The translations under genes were made by a program, and so were the position numbers. From contig NZ_SNWR01000001.1 of assembly GCF_004362215.1 (NCBI RefSeq), forward strand, positions 1,488,001 through 1,552,000: 64,000 nucleotides of DNA, in the 5' to 3' direction. How positions within the stretch are numbered: position 1 is the first letter of the stretch; each line of letters opens with the position of its first letter. A model generated the notes under the pieces. It saw nothing but the letters and a program-made list of their open reading frames with translations, made no database searches and had not been told where the DNA came from. Positions 17,340 through 26,387 of this stretch are shown piece by piece. Source of the stretch: Paractinoplanes brasiliensis. Its GTDB lineage: Bacteria; Actinomycetota; Actinomycetes; Mycobacteriales; Micromonosporaceae.

Positions 17340-18848
17340 TCAGCTCTTGCCGCCGGCGAGCTTCTCGCGCAGAGCGGCGAGGGCCTCGTCGGTGGCCAGG
17401 GTGCCGGACGGCTCCTCGGACGCGCGCGCCGGGGCCGGCGAGCTCGACGAGGTGCTGGACGACGTCGAGGTGGTCGTGCCGCCGGCCGGAGCCGGGTTGA
17501 GCGCGGCCTCGGCGTCGGCGTCGCGGGACGCCTGCACCTGCTTGGTGTGAGCCTCCCAGCGCTCGCGGGCGTCGGCGTACTGCTTCTCCCACGCTTCGCG
17601 CTGCTTGTCGAAGCCCTCGAGCCACTCGCCCGTCTCGGGGTCGAAGCCCTCGGGGTAGATGTAGTTGCCCTCGGCGTCGTACGTCGCGGCCATGCCGTAG
17701 AGGGTGGGGTCGAAGTGCTCCTCGCCCTCGACGAAGCCCTCGTTGGCCTGCTTGAGCGACAGCGAGATCCGGCGACGCTCGAGGTCGATGTCGATGACCT
17801 TGACGAGGACGTCGGAGCCCACCTGGACGACCTGCTCGGGCAGCTCGACGTGACGCTCGGCCAGCTCGGAGATGTGCACCAGGCCCTCGATGCCGTCGTC
17901 CACGCGGACGAAGGCGCCGAACGGAACCAGCTTGGTGACCTTGCCCGGCACGATCTGGTTGATCGCGTGGGTGCGGGCGAACTGGCGCCACGGGTCTTCC
18001 TGGGTCGCCTTCAGCGACAGCGAGACGCGCTCGCGGTCCAGGTCGACGTCGAGCACCTCGACCTCGACCTCCTGGCCGACCTCGACAACCTCGGACGGGT
18101 GGTCGATGTGCTTCCAGGAGAGCTCGGAGACGTGCACCAGACCGTCGACGCCGCCGAGGTCGACGAACGCGCCGAAGTTGACGATCGAGGACACGACGCC
18201 CTTGCGGACCTGGCCCTTCTGCAGCTTGTTGAGGAACTCGGTGCGAACCTCGGACTGCGTCTGCTCGAGCCACGCCCGGCGGGACAGGACCACGTTGTTG
18301 CGGTTCTTGTCCAGCTCGATGATCTTGGCCTCGAGCTCACGGCCCACGTAGGGCTGGAGGTCGCGGACACGACGCATCTCCACCAGCGAGGCCGGCAGGA
18401 AGCCGCGGAGGCCGATGTCGAGGATGAGGCCACCCTTGACAACCTCGATGACGGAGCCGCGAACGACGCCGTCGTCCTCCTTGATCTTCTCGATGGTGCC
18501 CCAGGCGCGCTCGTACTGAGCACGCTTCTTCGAGAGGATCAGACGACCTTCCTTGTCCTCCTTGGTGAGGACGAGGGCTTCGATGTGGTCTCCGACCGAC
18601 ACCACTTCCGCGGGGTCCACGTCATGCTTGATCGACAACTCGCGCGAGGGGATGACACCCTCGGTCTTGTAGCCGATGTCGAGCAGGACCTCGTCCCGAT
18701 CGACCTTGACGACGGTGCCTTCGACAATGTCGCCGTCGTTGAAGTACTTGATGGTCTCGTCGATGGCGGCGAGGAATGCTTCCTCGGACCCGAGATCGTC
18801 GACGGTGACCTTGTTGGCGCTCGAGGTGGCCTCGATGCTGCTCGTCAT
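17340..18848 (-). CDS. rpsA: 30S ribosomal protein S1
   Basis: A 502-residue S1 protein that recruits mRNA to the 30S subunit. Four S1 RNA-binding repeats are visible, at about residues 35-105, 120-190, 205-275 and 290-365, the last three being FLPASLVEMRRV, GLVHVSELSWKH and GLVHISELAERH types. The family's actinobacterial C-terminal part (LYGMAATYDAEGNYIYPEGFDPETGEW) follows, then a low-complexity Ser/Thr/Ala tail ending EALAALREKLAGGKS. Length matches actinobacterial S1. The ATG at 18848 is preceded by a leader of roughly 195 bases if the inferred promoter near 19050 is right. Confidence 0.97.
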   Translation of the reverse strand: MTSSIEATSSANKVTVDDLGSEEAFLAAIDETIKYFNDGDIVEGTVVKVDRDEVLLDIGYKTEGVIPSRELSIKHDVDPAEVVSVGDHIEALVLTKEDKEGRLILSKKRAQYERAWGTIEKIKEDDGVVRGSVIEVVKGGLILDIGLRGFLPASLVEMRRVRDLQPYVGRELEAKIIELDKNRNNVVLSRRAWLEQTQSEVRTEFLNKLQKGQVRKGVVSSIVNFGAFVDLGGVDGLVHVSELSWKHIDHPSEVVEVGQEVEVEVLDVDLDRERVSLSLKATQEDPWRQFARTHAINQIVPGKVTKLVPFGAFVRVDDGIEGLVHISELAERHVELPEQVVQVGSDVLVKVIDIDLERRRISLSLKQANEGFVEGEEHFDPTLYGMAATYDAEGNYIYPEGFDPETGEWLEGFDKQREAWEKQYADARERWEAHTKQVQASRDADAEAALNPAPAGGTTTSTSSSTSSSSPAPARASEEPSGTLATDEALAALREKLAGGKS

Positions 18849-19176
18849 GTGGACTGTTGCTCCGAACGGATGGATTCGTGGTGTCTCTCGCGCCCCGCGG
18901 AACTGCCGGCGGGCACGGCACGAACAACATCGGAAGGACCGGGCAACCCAAGAAGGACCAGAATCCTTGCAGTCGATCATGTCGAGACCGACGACCACGG
19001 AACCTGCTCCCTGCCGAGGCACACGATCCGCGAGCGCATCGACTAGCTTACCGTGCGCATTACCACAGGTTGCAAGCCCTCCTGACGACCGAGGCACAAT
19101 GTTCGGTCGAAACCCCGCAGCATGTACTTTATGTCCGGAAACGTGACGGCGCCACGCCGTGCCGTACCGTATCCGG
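18849..19176. other. rpsA leader and divergent promoter region
   Basis: A 328-base region between divergent rpsA and the methyltransferase gene. On the minus strand TTGCAA (19075-19070) and TAAGCT (19050-19045) form a possible -35/-10 pair with a 19-base spacer, implying a long rpsA leader. On the plus strand TACCGT lies just before the methyltransferase GTG, as in leaderless genes. Both are tentative. Confidence 0.35.
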
Positions 19177-19995
19177 GTGACCGAGATCAACTCGACGGGG
19201 TCCGACGCACCGCTCCGGCGCACGATCACCGACGCCGAGAGCCGGGTCGCCAGCCGCGGCTGGTGGGACCTCGACGCCGACGACTACCAGGCCGAACACG
19301 GCGCCTTCCTGGGCGATCTCGACTTCGTGTGGTGCCCCGAGGGGCTGCGGGAGGCGGACGCCCGGCTGCTCGGCGACGTGCGCGGCAAGCGGGTGCTGGA
19401 GCTCGGCGCGGGGGCGGCGGCCGGCGCCCGGTGGCTCGACGGGCAGGGCGCCGAGGTGGCGGCCCTCGATCTGTCGGCGGGCATGTTGCGTCACGCCAGA
19501 GAGGCCGAGGCCCGTACGGGCGTACGCGTGCCGCTGGTGCAAGCCGACGCGCTGGCCCTGCCGTTCGCTGACAGCGTATTCGACATCGTCTGCACGGCGT
19601 TCGGAGCGATCCCGTTCGTGGCCGACTCGGGCGCCGCCATGCGTGAGGTCGCGCGTGTCCTCCGTACGGGTGGCGCCTGGGTTTTCTCGATCACCCACCC
19701 GATGCGCTGGATCTTCTGGGACGAGCCCGACGAGACCGGCCTGATCGCGCGCAACTCCTACTTCGATCGCACGCCCTACGTGGAGACCGACGAGAACGGC
19801 GTTCCCACGTACGTGGAACAGCACCGCACCCTGGGCGACCGGGTGCGCGAGCTGGTGGCCGCCGGATTCGTGCTGCGCGACCTGATCGAACCCGAGTGGC
19901 CGGACGGGCACGAGGAGACGTGGGGCCAGTGGAGCCCGCTGCGCGGCCGGCTCTTCCCCGGTACGGCCATCTTCGTCTCGGACCTCCGAGGCTGA
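19177..19995 (+). CDS. Class I SAM-dependent methyltransferase
   Basis: A protein of about 272 residues with a Rossmann methyltransferase fold. Motif I is VLELGAGAAAGARWL, the acidic residue ending strand 2 is in VAALDLSAGML, and the later motifs are VQADALALPFADSVFDIV and REVARVLRTGGAWVFS. The C-terminal part (HPMRWIFWDEPDE, then LIEPEWPDGHEETWGQWSPLRG) is a conserved actinobacterial methyltransferase pattern without a proven substrate. The GTG at 19177 gives a start close to TACCGT, compatible with leaderless expression. A GTG at 19159 would add six residues. It is divergent from rpsA. Confidence 0.85.
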   Translation: MTEINSTGSDAPLRRTITDAESRVASRGWWDLDADDYQAEHGAFLGDLDFVWCPEGLREADARLLGDVRGKRVLELGAGAAAGARWLDGQGAEVAALDLSAGMLRHAREAEARTGVRVPLVQADALALPFADSVFDIVCTAFGAIPFVADSGAAMREVARVLRTGGAWVFSITHPMRWIFWDEPDETGLIARNSYFDRTPYVETDENGVPTYVEQHRTLGDRVRELVAAGFVLRDLIEPEWPDGHEETWGQWSPLRGRLFPGTAIFVSDLRG

Positions 19996-20032
19996 CCGTT
20001 TCCGCAGGCCACGGGCGGGTACGACGGGGGTC

Positions 20033-20251
20033 ATGGCGAAGGACGAGAGCCTGAAAAAGGGCGACGACGTGACCTGGAAGAGCCACGGGCAGACCGTGCA
20101 CGGGGAGGTCGAGCAAAAGATCACCGAGCGCACCGAGGCGGCCGGCCGCACCGTCGACGCCTCCCCCGACGACCCGCAGTACAAGGTCAAGAGCGACAAG
20201 ACCGGGCGCGAGGCGGTCCACAAGCCGGGGGCGCTGAACAAGAATGGCTGA
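20033..20251 (+). CDS. DUF2945/HVA1-TUDOR-like small protein
   Basis: A 72-residue, highly charged protein of the DUF2945 (hypervirulence-associated, TUDOR-like) family: LKKGDDVTWKSHGQTVHGEVEQKI then QYKVKSDKTGREAVHKPGAL. The fold is a small SH3-like barrel, function unknown. It is often paired with DUF3140 proteins, as here, where its stop overlaps the next start by 8 bases. It is plausibly a stress-related protein; no signal peptide is seen. Confidence 0.85.
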   Translation: MAKDESLKKGDDVTWKSHGQTVHGEVEQKITERTEAAGRTVDASPDDPQYKVKSDKTGREAVHKPGALNKNG

Positions 20252-20354
20252 TCAGGACACGCCCGCCGAGTTCCGGCAAGCCGTGAACATGACGGCGGGC
20301 GAGCTGACGAAGTGGCTCGGGACCGACGAGGCCAAGGCGTGGGCCGAGGACTGA
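20244..20354 (+). CDS. Short DUF3140-like protein (apparently only the N-terminal motif)
   Basis: A 36-residue open frame beginning ATG at 20244 inside the end of the DUF2945 gene. It reads EFRQAVNMTAGELTKWLGTDEAKAWAED, matching the opening of DUF3140 proteins (EFxxxVNMTPxELxxWL), which are usually about 90-110 residues. The rest of the family is missing: the frame stops after 36 residues and the convergent arsR-like gene ends three bases further on. It is either a shortened functional form or a decayed gene. It is below common gene-calling length limits. Confidence 0.6.
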   Translation: MADQDTPAEFRQAVNMTAGELTKWLGTDEAKAWAED

Positions 20355-20357
20355 GCC

Positions 20358-20693
20358 TCAGACAGGGATCCCGGTCTCGAGCAGGGTGCCCATGACGGCC
20401 AGCGCCGCCGGGATCATGCGGTAGTAGACCCATGTGCCGCGGCGGTCGCTGTCGACCAGGCCGGCCTCACGCAGCACCTTGAGGTGGTGCGAGATGGTCG
20501 GGCCGGTCAGATGGAACTCGCCGGTGAGGTCGCAGACGCACACCTCGCCGCCGCGGGCCGAAGCGATCATCGACAGCAGCCGCAGGCGCACCGGGTCCCC
20601 CAGGGCCTTGAACATCGGCGCGAACGCGTCGGCCTGTGACGGGTCGAGCGGCTCACGGGTGAGCGACCCGCTTCCGCTGCTGGAAATCCCCAT
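20358..20693 (-). CDS. ArsR family metalloregulator
   Basis: A 111-residue winged-helix repressor. MFKALGDPVRLRLLSMIASARG is the ArsR opening. EVCVCDLTGEF carries the CxC pair that ligates As(III), Sb(III) or heavy metals in the alpha-3 site, and HLTGPTISHHLKVLREAGLV is the recognition helix. The start at 20693 has GGGGAG seven bases upstream; an ATG at 20708 would add five residues. No arsenic pump or reductase lies beside it, so its targets may be elsewhere. Confidence 0.88.
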   Translation of the reverse strand: MGISSSGSGSLTREPLDPSQADAFAPMFKALGDPVRLRLLSMIASARGGEVCVCDLTGEFHLTGPTISHHLKVLREAGLVDSDRRGTWVYYRMIPAALAVMGTLLETGIPV

Positions 20694-20818
20694 AGTTTGG
20701 CTCCCCATGGCCACACCCTTGCAAAGCCCCGCAACCACGACCCGAGCCGGATCGATCACGGAGCGCAGTCCCCCCGCGGCCGTGTACGACACGACCGCGG
20801 AGAGCGTACGCCAGAAGG

Positions 20819-21739
20819 TCAGCCGACGGTGAGGCGGAAGGTCGCCGTGTTGTCGCTCGGGTCGGCTTCGGGCAGGTCGGTGAACCAGGACTCGCGGCCC
20901 TCGGCCGTGCCCGTGCCCGCGTCGCCCAGCGGCGTGCCGGCCGGGGCCGAGACCTCCACCTCAAGGGTGCGGCTTTCCCCCGGAAGGAACGCGCCCCCAG
21001 GGATCACACACTCGCCGCCCCCGCACATCGCGTCGTTCCCGGCGCCGAGTACCCGGAAGCCCTCGGGCACCACGGTGTTGAGAATCAGGTCCCAGTGAGG
21101 AGCATCACCGTTCGAGCGCACGGTGAGGGGCACAGTGCCGAGGAAACTGCCGTCCGCCTGCTCGGTCAGCCGGACGTCTCCCGCGCTGACCGTGAGGTCG
21201 GTGTGGTCGTCCTGCACGTAGGGCCGCGGGCGGGTCAGTTCGCCGGTGGTCGAGCGGAACAGCGTCCGTGAGGTGGCCGTGGCCAGCACCTCCAGATCGG
21301 CCGAGACCAGCTGGGTCGCGGTGTCGGACGCGCTCATCGCGAATGCCTGCGGCGTCGTGAGCACGCCGAAGTCGACCCGGAACCTGCGGACCTCGCCGGG
21401 CTGGACAGCGCCACCGGGCACCACGCAGTCGTTGGCCGTACGCCCCGACTCGGTGAACCGGGTGAGGCAACCGCCGCCGCCGGGCCGCAACTGCCGGAAC
21501 GACGCGGCGATCGGCTCGAGGATGCGGACCCCGGCGGACGTCGCCTCGTCGCCCGCGTTCGTGATGGTGACGTGGTACGTGCCCGTGTAGCCCCGCTCGC
21601 CGGGCTCGAGCACCAGCCGGGTCGCGCTGACGGTGAGGTCGGCCGGCGCGGCCTGAGCCGGTGCGGTGGCGACGCCGAGCGCGGCGGTGGACACGACGGC
21701 CGCGGTGAGCAGACCACGGCCAAGAATACGGATAATCAA
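20819..21739 (-). CDS. Secreted protein with DUF11/CARDB-like repeats
   Basis: A protein of about 306 residues with a Sec signal (LLTAAVVSTAALGVATAPAQA, cleavage after AQA). The mature part appears to hold two immunoglobulin-like modules: LTVSATRLVLEPGERGYTGTYHVTITNAGDEAT and a second starting LTVSAGDVRLTEQADG. Paired cysteines (GGCLTRF with NDCVVPGG; DAMCGGGECVIPGG) suggest disulfides. It is probably exported and wall-associated or free; no sortase motif or catalytic motif is seen. The TTG at 21739 has GGGGGAAG upstream; an ATG at 21760 is the alternative and also gives a signal peptide. Confidence 0.78.
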   Translation of the reverse strand: MIIRILGRGLLTAAVVSTAALGVATAPAQAAPADLTVSATRLVLEPGERGYTGTYHVTITNAGDEATSAGVRILEPIAASFRQLRPGGGGCLTRFTESGRTANDCVVPGGAVQPGEVRRFRVDFGVLTTPQAFAMSASDTATQLVSADLEVLATATSRTLFRSTTGELTRPRPYVQDDHTDLTVSAGDVRLTEQADGSFLGTVPLTVRSNGDAPHWDLILNTVVPEGFRVLGAGNDAMCGGGECVIPGGAFLPGESRTLEVEVSAPAGTPLGDAGTGTAEGRESWFTDLPEADPSDNTATFRLTVG

Positions 21740-21822
21740 ACTTCTTCCCCCGAAGATCATCGATTGGTGAGGCCACAACCTATCGAAGAACTTCGCGCAA
21801 CGCCGCCCCGTTTCCGCCCGCG

Positions 21823-24522
21823 TCAGTGGTCCGCGCCGTTCCAGTCCTGGCCGTGGCCGACCGAGACCTCGAGCGGGACGGACAGCGGGTAGGCCTCGCC
21901 CATCTCGCGGCGCACCAGCGCCTCGAGCGCCTCACGCTCCCCCGGGGCGACGTCGAAGACCAGCTCGTCGTGCACCTGCAGCAGCATGCGCGACTGCAGG
22001 GCGGTCGCCTTGAGCGCCTTGTCGACCCGCAGCATCGCGATCTTGATGATGTCGGCCGCGGAGCCCTGGATGGGGGCGTTGAGCGCCATCCGCTCGGCCA
22101 TCTCGCGCCGCTGACGGTTGTCGCTGGACAGATCGGGCAGGTAACGCCGGCGGCCCAGGATCGTCGCGGTGTAACCGTCCTGCACCGCGCGGCGCACGAC
22201 CGCCTGCAGGTAGTCGCGGACGCCGCCGAACCGCTCGAAGTACTCGTCCATCAGCCCGCGGGCCTCGTCGGTCGGGATGTTGAGCTGGTTGGACAGGCCG
22301 AACGCGCTCAGCCCGTACGCCAGGCCGTAGTTCATCGCCTTGATCTTGCGCCGCTGGTCGGGAACCACCTCTTCGACCGGCACGTGGAACACCGACGACG
22401 CGGTGGCCGCGTGGAAGTCGAACGCCGAGTTGAACGCCGCGATCAGGGCCTCGTCGCCGGAGAGGTGAGCCATGATGCGCATCTCGATCTGGCTGTAGTC
22501 GGCGGTCATCAGCTGCTCGAAGCCGGCCCCGGTGACGAACGCCCGCCGGATCCGGCGGCCCTCCTCCGTACGGATCGGGATGTTCTGCAGGTTGGGGTCG
22601 GTGGACGAGAGCCGGCCGGTGGCGGCGACGGTCTGGTTGAACGTGGTGTGGATGCGCCCGTCGTCGGAGACCGACTTGAGCAGGCCGTCGACAGTGGATT
22701 TGAGCTTGGCCACGTCACGGTGGCGCAGCAGGTGCTCCAGCAGCGGGTCGCCGGTCTGGGCGAACAGGCTCTGCAACGCGTCAGCGTCGGTGGTGTAACC
22801 CGACTTGATCTTCTTGGTCTTGGGCAGGCCCCGCTCGTCGAACAGGATCTGCTGCAGCTGCTTGGGCGAGCCCAGGTTGAACTCGCGCCCGACCACCTCG
22901 TGCGCCGCCTGCTGCGCCGATTTCACCTCGGCCGCGAAGTGCGCCTCGAGCTCGGAGAGGTAGGCGGTGTCGGCCGCGATGCCCAGGTGCTCCATCTCGC
23001 CGAGCACCTCGGACAGCGGCTGCTCGACCTCCATGAGCAGTTTCTGCGACTCGCCGCCGTCGCGGGACAGCTCCTCGGTGAGCACGTCGGCCAGGTCGAG
23101 CGTGGCCCGGGCGCGCAGCATGACGTTCTGCTCGGCGGCGCCGTCGGTCTCGCCGCCGAGGCCGGAGAGCAGGTCGAGCTGGCCGGTCTCGGGTTCCTCG
23201 ACGCGCAGCTCCCGCTTGAGGTAGCGCAGGGCGAGGTCGGTCAGGTCGTAGGCGCGCTGGTCGGGCTTCGCCAGGTAAGCCGCGAGGGCGGTGTCGACGC
23301 GGACGCCGGCCAGGCGCCAGCCGTGGGCCCGGATCGCCAGCGAGGCCGGCTTGGCGTCATGCAGCACCTTGGGCCGCGCGGGGTCGGCCAGCCACTCGGC
23401 GACAGCGCGCTCGTCGGCCTCGTCGAGCGCGGCCGGGTCGAACCAGGCGGCCGGGCCGTCGCCGGTGGCCACGGCGATGCCGGTGAGCGAGCCTGTGCCA
23501 CGGCCGAAGGTGCCGGTGACGGCGACACCGACCGGGGCCGCGGCGGCGTGCTGAGCGAGCCAGCCGGCGACCTGGCCCGGCCCGAGGACCCGGCCCTCGA
23601 TGTCGAACCCGGACTCGGCCTCGGGCTCGACCGCCTCGAGGTAGGAGTAGAGCCGCTCGCGCAGCACCCGGAACTCGAGCGCGTCGAACACCTGGTGGAC
23701 AGCCTCACGGTCCCACCCGTGCCAGCGCACGTCCTCGGGGCGCAGGGGCAGCTCGAGATCGGTGCGCAGCGCGTTGAGCTGGTAGTTGCGGATCACCGAG
23801 GACAGGTGGGCCCGCAGGTTGTCGCCGGCCTTGCCCTTGATCTTGTCGGCGTTGGCCACCACGCCGTCGATGCCGCCGAACTCGACGATCCATTTGGCTG
23901 CCGTCTTGGGCCCGACGCCGGGGACGCCGATCAGGTTGTCGCTGGCCTCGCCGACCAGGGCCGCCTTGTCGCGATAGAGGTGCGGCGGGACGAGCTGCTT
24001 CTCCTCGACCAGCGCGGGGGTCATCCGCCAGACCTCGGAGACGCCGCGGCTCGGGTAGAGGACCGTGGTGTGCTCGTCGACCAGCTGCAAGGCGTCACGG
24101 TCGCCGGAGGAGATCAGCACCTCCATGCCGGCCTCACGTGCCCGGCAGGCCAGGGTGGCGATGACGTCGTCGGCCTCGAAGCCGGGTTTTTCCACGTACG
24201 GGATGCGCAGCGCGTCGAGGATCTCTTTGACCAGGCTGACCTGGCCCTGGAACTCGGGAGGCGTCGCGGAACGGCCGGCCTTGTACTCCGGATAGATCTC
24301 GGTGCGGAACGAGACGCGGGAGACGTCGAACGCGACCACGATGTGCGTGGGCTTCTCGTCGCGCAGCATGTTGATCAGCATCGACGTGAAGCCGAACACC
24401 GCGTTGGTGTGCTGTCCGGTCTGCGTGCTGAAATTCTCCTTGGGCAGCGCGTGGAACGCGCGGTAGGCCAGGGAGTGGCCGTCGAGCAGCAGCAAACGGG
24501 GTGTCTGGGCGTCGTCGCTCAC
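21823..24522 (-). CDS. polA: DNA polymerase I
   Basis: An 899-residue family A polymerase for Okazaki fragment maturation and repair. The 5' nuclease domain is intact (LLLLDGHSLAYRAFHAL, FEADDVIATLA, GDRDALQLV, LIGVPGVGPKTA). The middle 3'-5' exonuclease domain lacks the usual DxE motif (it reads VAVTGTFGRG), so proofreading is probably absent, as in other actinobacterial PolA. The polymerase motifs are complete: TADYSQIEMRIMAH (motif A), RRKIKAMNYGLAYG (B) and VHDELVFDV (C). The gene is monocistronic on the minus strand, followed by the divergently unrelated secreted-protein gene. Confidence 0.97.
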   Translation of the reverse strand: MSDDAQTPRLLLLDGHSLAYRAFHALPKENFSTQTGQHTNAVFGFTSMLINMLRDEKPTHIVVAFDVSRVSFRTEIYPEYKAGRSATPPEFQGQVSLVKEILDALRIPYVEKPGFEADDVIATLACRAREAGMEVLISSGDRDALQLVDEHTTVLYPSRGVSEVWRMTPALVEEKQLVPPHLYRDKAALVGEASDNLIGVPGVGPKTAAKWIVEFGGIDGVVANADKIKGKAGDNLRAHLSSVIRNYQLNALRTDLELPLRPEDVRWHGWDREAVHQVFDALEFRVLRERLYSYLEAVEPEAESGFDIEGRVLGPGQVAGWLAQHAAAAPVGVAVTGTFGRGTGSLTGIAVATGDGPAAWFDPAALDEADERAVAEWLADPARPKVLHDAKPASLAIRAHGWRLAGVRVDTALAAYLAKPDQRAYDLTDLALRYLKRELRVEEPETGQLDLLSGLGGETDGAAEQNVMLRARATLDLADVLTEELSRDGGESQKLLMEVEQPLSEVLGEMEHLGIAADTAYLSELEAHFAAEVKSAQQAAHEVVGREFNLGSPKQLQQILFDERGLPKTKKIKSGYTTDADALQSLFAQTGDPLLEHLLRHRDVAKLKSTVDGLLKSVSDDGRIHTTFNQTVAATGRLSSTDPNLQNIPIRTEEGRRIRRAFVTGAGFEQLMTADYSQIEMRIMAHLSGDEALIAAFNSAFDFHAATASSVFHVPVEEVVPDQRRKIKAMNYGLAYGLSAFGLSNQLNIPTDEARGLMDEYFERFGGVRDYLQAVVRRAVQDGYTATILGRRRYLPDLSSDNRQRREMAERMALNAPIQGSAADIIKIAMLRVDKALKATALQSRMLLQVHDELVFDVAPGEREALEALVRREMGEAYPLSVPLEVSVGHGQDWNGADH

Positions 24523-24620
24523 GTCGGTGAACTCTAGTCGGGGGGTCCGACATCTTTTGCATCGCAGTGCGGCGGAGCCGCCTTGACGTCACAGCCGCAA
24601 AGCCGGACCACCCCGCCTGA

Positions 24621-25385
24621 CTAGAGCACCTTGCTGAGGAATGCCCGGGTTCGCTCGTGCTGAGGATTGGCGATCACCTCGCGTGGCGGACCCTGCTCGA
24701 CCACGACCCCGCCGTCCATGAAGATCAGGTTGTCGCCCACCTCGCGGGCGAAGCCGATCTCGTGGGTCACCACGACCATGGTCATGCCGTCGGCGGCCAG
24801 ATCCTTCATCGTGTCGAGGACCTCGCCCACCAGCTCGGGGTCGAGCGCGCTGGTCGGCTCGTCGAAGAGCATCAGCTTGGGCCGCATGGCCAGCGCCCGG
24901 GCGATGGCGACGCGCTGCTGCTGGCCGCCGGAGAGCTGCCCCGGGTAGTTGCCCATCTTGCTGCCGAGACCGACCCGTTCGAGCAGGCCGGTGGCGCGGT
25001 CGCGGACCTCGGCCTTGTTCTCCCGCTTGACCCGGCAGGGCGCCTCCATGACGTTGTCGAGCACCGTCATGTGCGGGAACAGGTTGAAGCGCTGGAAGAC
25101 CATGCCGATCGACCGGCGCTGCTTGGCGACGTCCTTCTCTGCCAGCTCGTGCAGCTTGCCGCCGCGTTCGCGATAGCCGACCAGCTCGCCGTCGACGAGG
25201 ATCCGGCCGGCGTTGATCTTTTCGAGGTGGTTGACGCAGCGCAGGAACGTCGACTTGCCGGAGCCCGAGGGGCCCAGCACGCAGCACACCTCGCCCGGCT
25301 TGACGACCAGGTCGATGCCCTTGAGCACCTCGAGCGACCCGAACGACTTGTGAACGTTGTCGGCGCGCACCATCTCGCCGGTCAT
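24621..25385 (-). CDS. Polar amino acid ABC transporter, ATP-binding subunit
   Basis: A 254-residue ATPase of the GlnQ/HisP class that drives amino acid import. Walker A is GPSGSGKST, the Q-loop MVFQRFNLFPHMT, the signature LSGGQQQRVAIARAL and Walker B LMLFDEPTSALDPE, followed by the switch His in VVVTHEIGFA. The start ATG at 25385 overlaps the permease stop (ATGA), so the two are translationally coupled. It is the third gene after the substrate-binding protein and permease. Confidence 0.95.
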   Translation of the reverse strand: MTGEMVRADNVHKSFGSLEVLKGIDLVVKPGEVCCVLGPSGSGKSTFLRCVNHLEKINAGRILVDGELVGYRERGGKLHELAEKDVAKQRRSIGMVFQRFNLFPHMTVLDNVMEAPCRVKRENKAEVRDRATGLLERVGLGSKMGNYPGQLSGGQQQRVAIARALAMRPKLMLFDEPTSALDPELVGEVLDTMKDLAADGMTMVVVTHEIGFAREVGDNLIFMDGGVVVEQGPPREVIANPQHERTRAFLSKVL

Positions 25386-26380
25386 GGCGCCTCCCCAGTG
25401 ATCCGGCCGCCCTGCTCGGCCTGGATGTCCCGCAACCGCTGCTTCGCCTTGGCGGCCGCTCCGTAACCCTTGCTGAAGTGCCGCTCCACGAAATACTGGG
25501 CGATCATCAGCACGGTGCACAGGATCAGATACCAGATCAGCGCCGCCACGATCACCGGCAGCACCACGAACGTACGGGCCGAGACCTGCTGCAGCTGGAA
25601 CCAGAGCTCGAACGTCACCGGGACGAACGCCACCAGCGACGTGTCCTTGATCATGGCGATGATCTCGTTGCCCGTCGGCGGCACGATCACCCGCATGGCC
25701 TGCGGCAGCACCACGCGGCGCAACACCTGGGCGCGGGACATGCCGAGCGCGACCGCCGCCTCGGACTGGCCGGGGTCGATCGACTGGATGCCGGCCCGCA
25801 CGATCTCGGCCATGTACGCGGCCTCGGACAGGCCCAGCGCCAGCATGCCGGCCACGAAACCGGCGAGCAGGTCGCTGGCCTTGATGCTGTAGAACTGCCC
25901 GTCGAAGCCGTCCAGGCCGAACAGCTTGCCGATCTGGGTGCCGAACGGCAGGCCGAAGCCGATCCGCTCCCACAGGATGTTCAGGTTTCCGAACAGCACC
26001 GCCAGCACCAGGCGGGGCACGGCCCGGAAGAACCAGGTGTAGACGAAGGCCACCGACGACAGGATCCTGTTCGTCGACAGCCGCATGATCGCGATGACGA
26101 TGCCGAGCCCGATGCCGATCACCATCGACGTGATGGTCAGCAGGATGGTGCCGCGCAGGCCCTCGAGGACCGGCTCGGTGAACATCACCCCCCGCTTGCC
26201 CTCCTGGTACTCCAGGAAGATGAACGACCAGCGGAAACGGTCGTTGGTCACCAGCAGGTGGACGAACATCGCGACCAGGATCGCGATGACGCCGAGGGCC
26301 ACCCACCGGCCGGGGCGCCGCACGGGCACGGCCTTGATCGCTTCCGGCCGTGCCCGTTCGGTTGTCGTGTTGTCGCTCAT
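25382..26380 (-). CDS. Polar amino acid ABC transporter, permease subunit
   Basis: A 332-residue inner membrane protein of the His/Glu/Gln permease class with an N-terminal cytoplasmic tail. It has the TM segment GLRGTILLTITSMVIGIG and the EAA loop EIVRAGIQSIDPGQSEAAVALGMSRAQVLRRVVLPQAMRVIVPP, which docks the ATPase. About five to six helices are visible. It lies 7 bases after the binding-protein stop and overlaps the ATPase start. A single permease suggests a homodimeric pore. Confidence 0.94.
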   Translation of the reverse strand: MSDNTTTERARPEAIKAVPVRRPGRWVALGVIAILVAMFVHLLVTNDRFRWSFIFLEYQEGKRGVMFTEPVLEGLRGTILLTITSMVIGIGLGIVIAIMRLSTNRILSSVAFVYTWFFRAVPRLVLAVLFGNLNILWERIGFGLPFGTQIGKLFGLDGFDGQFYSIKASDLLAGFVAGMLALGLSEAAYMAEIVRAGIQSIDPGQSEAAVALGMSRAQVLRRVVLPQAMRVIVPPTGNEIIAMIKDTSLVAFVPVTFELWFQLQQVSARTFVVLPVIVAALIWYLILCTVLMIAQYFVERHFSKGYGAAAKAKQRLRDIQAEQGGRITGEAP

Positions 26381-26387
26381 GCGAGGG

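Noticed and set aside
20819..21739. ABC or enzyme function for the secreted protein
   Set aside because: Only repeat-type immunoglobulin-like strands and cysteines are visible; there is no catalytic or binding motif.
21826..24537. 903-codon plus-strand open frame opposite polA
   Set aside because: Antisense shadow of polA; low-complexity product with no recognisable motif or ribosome site.
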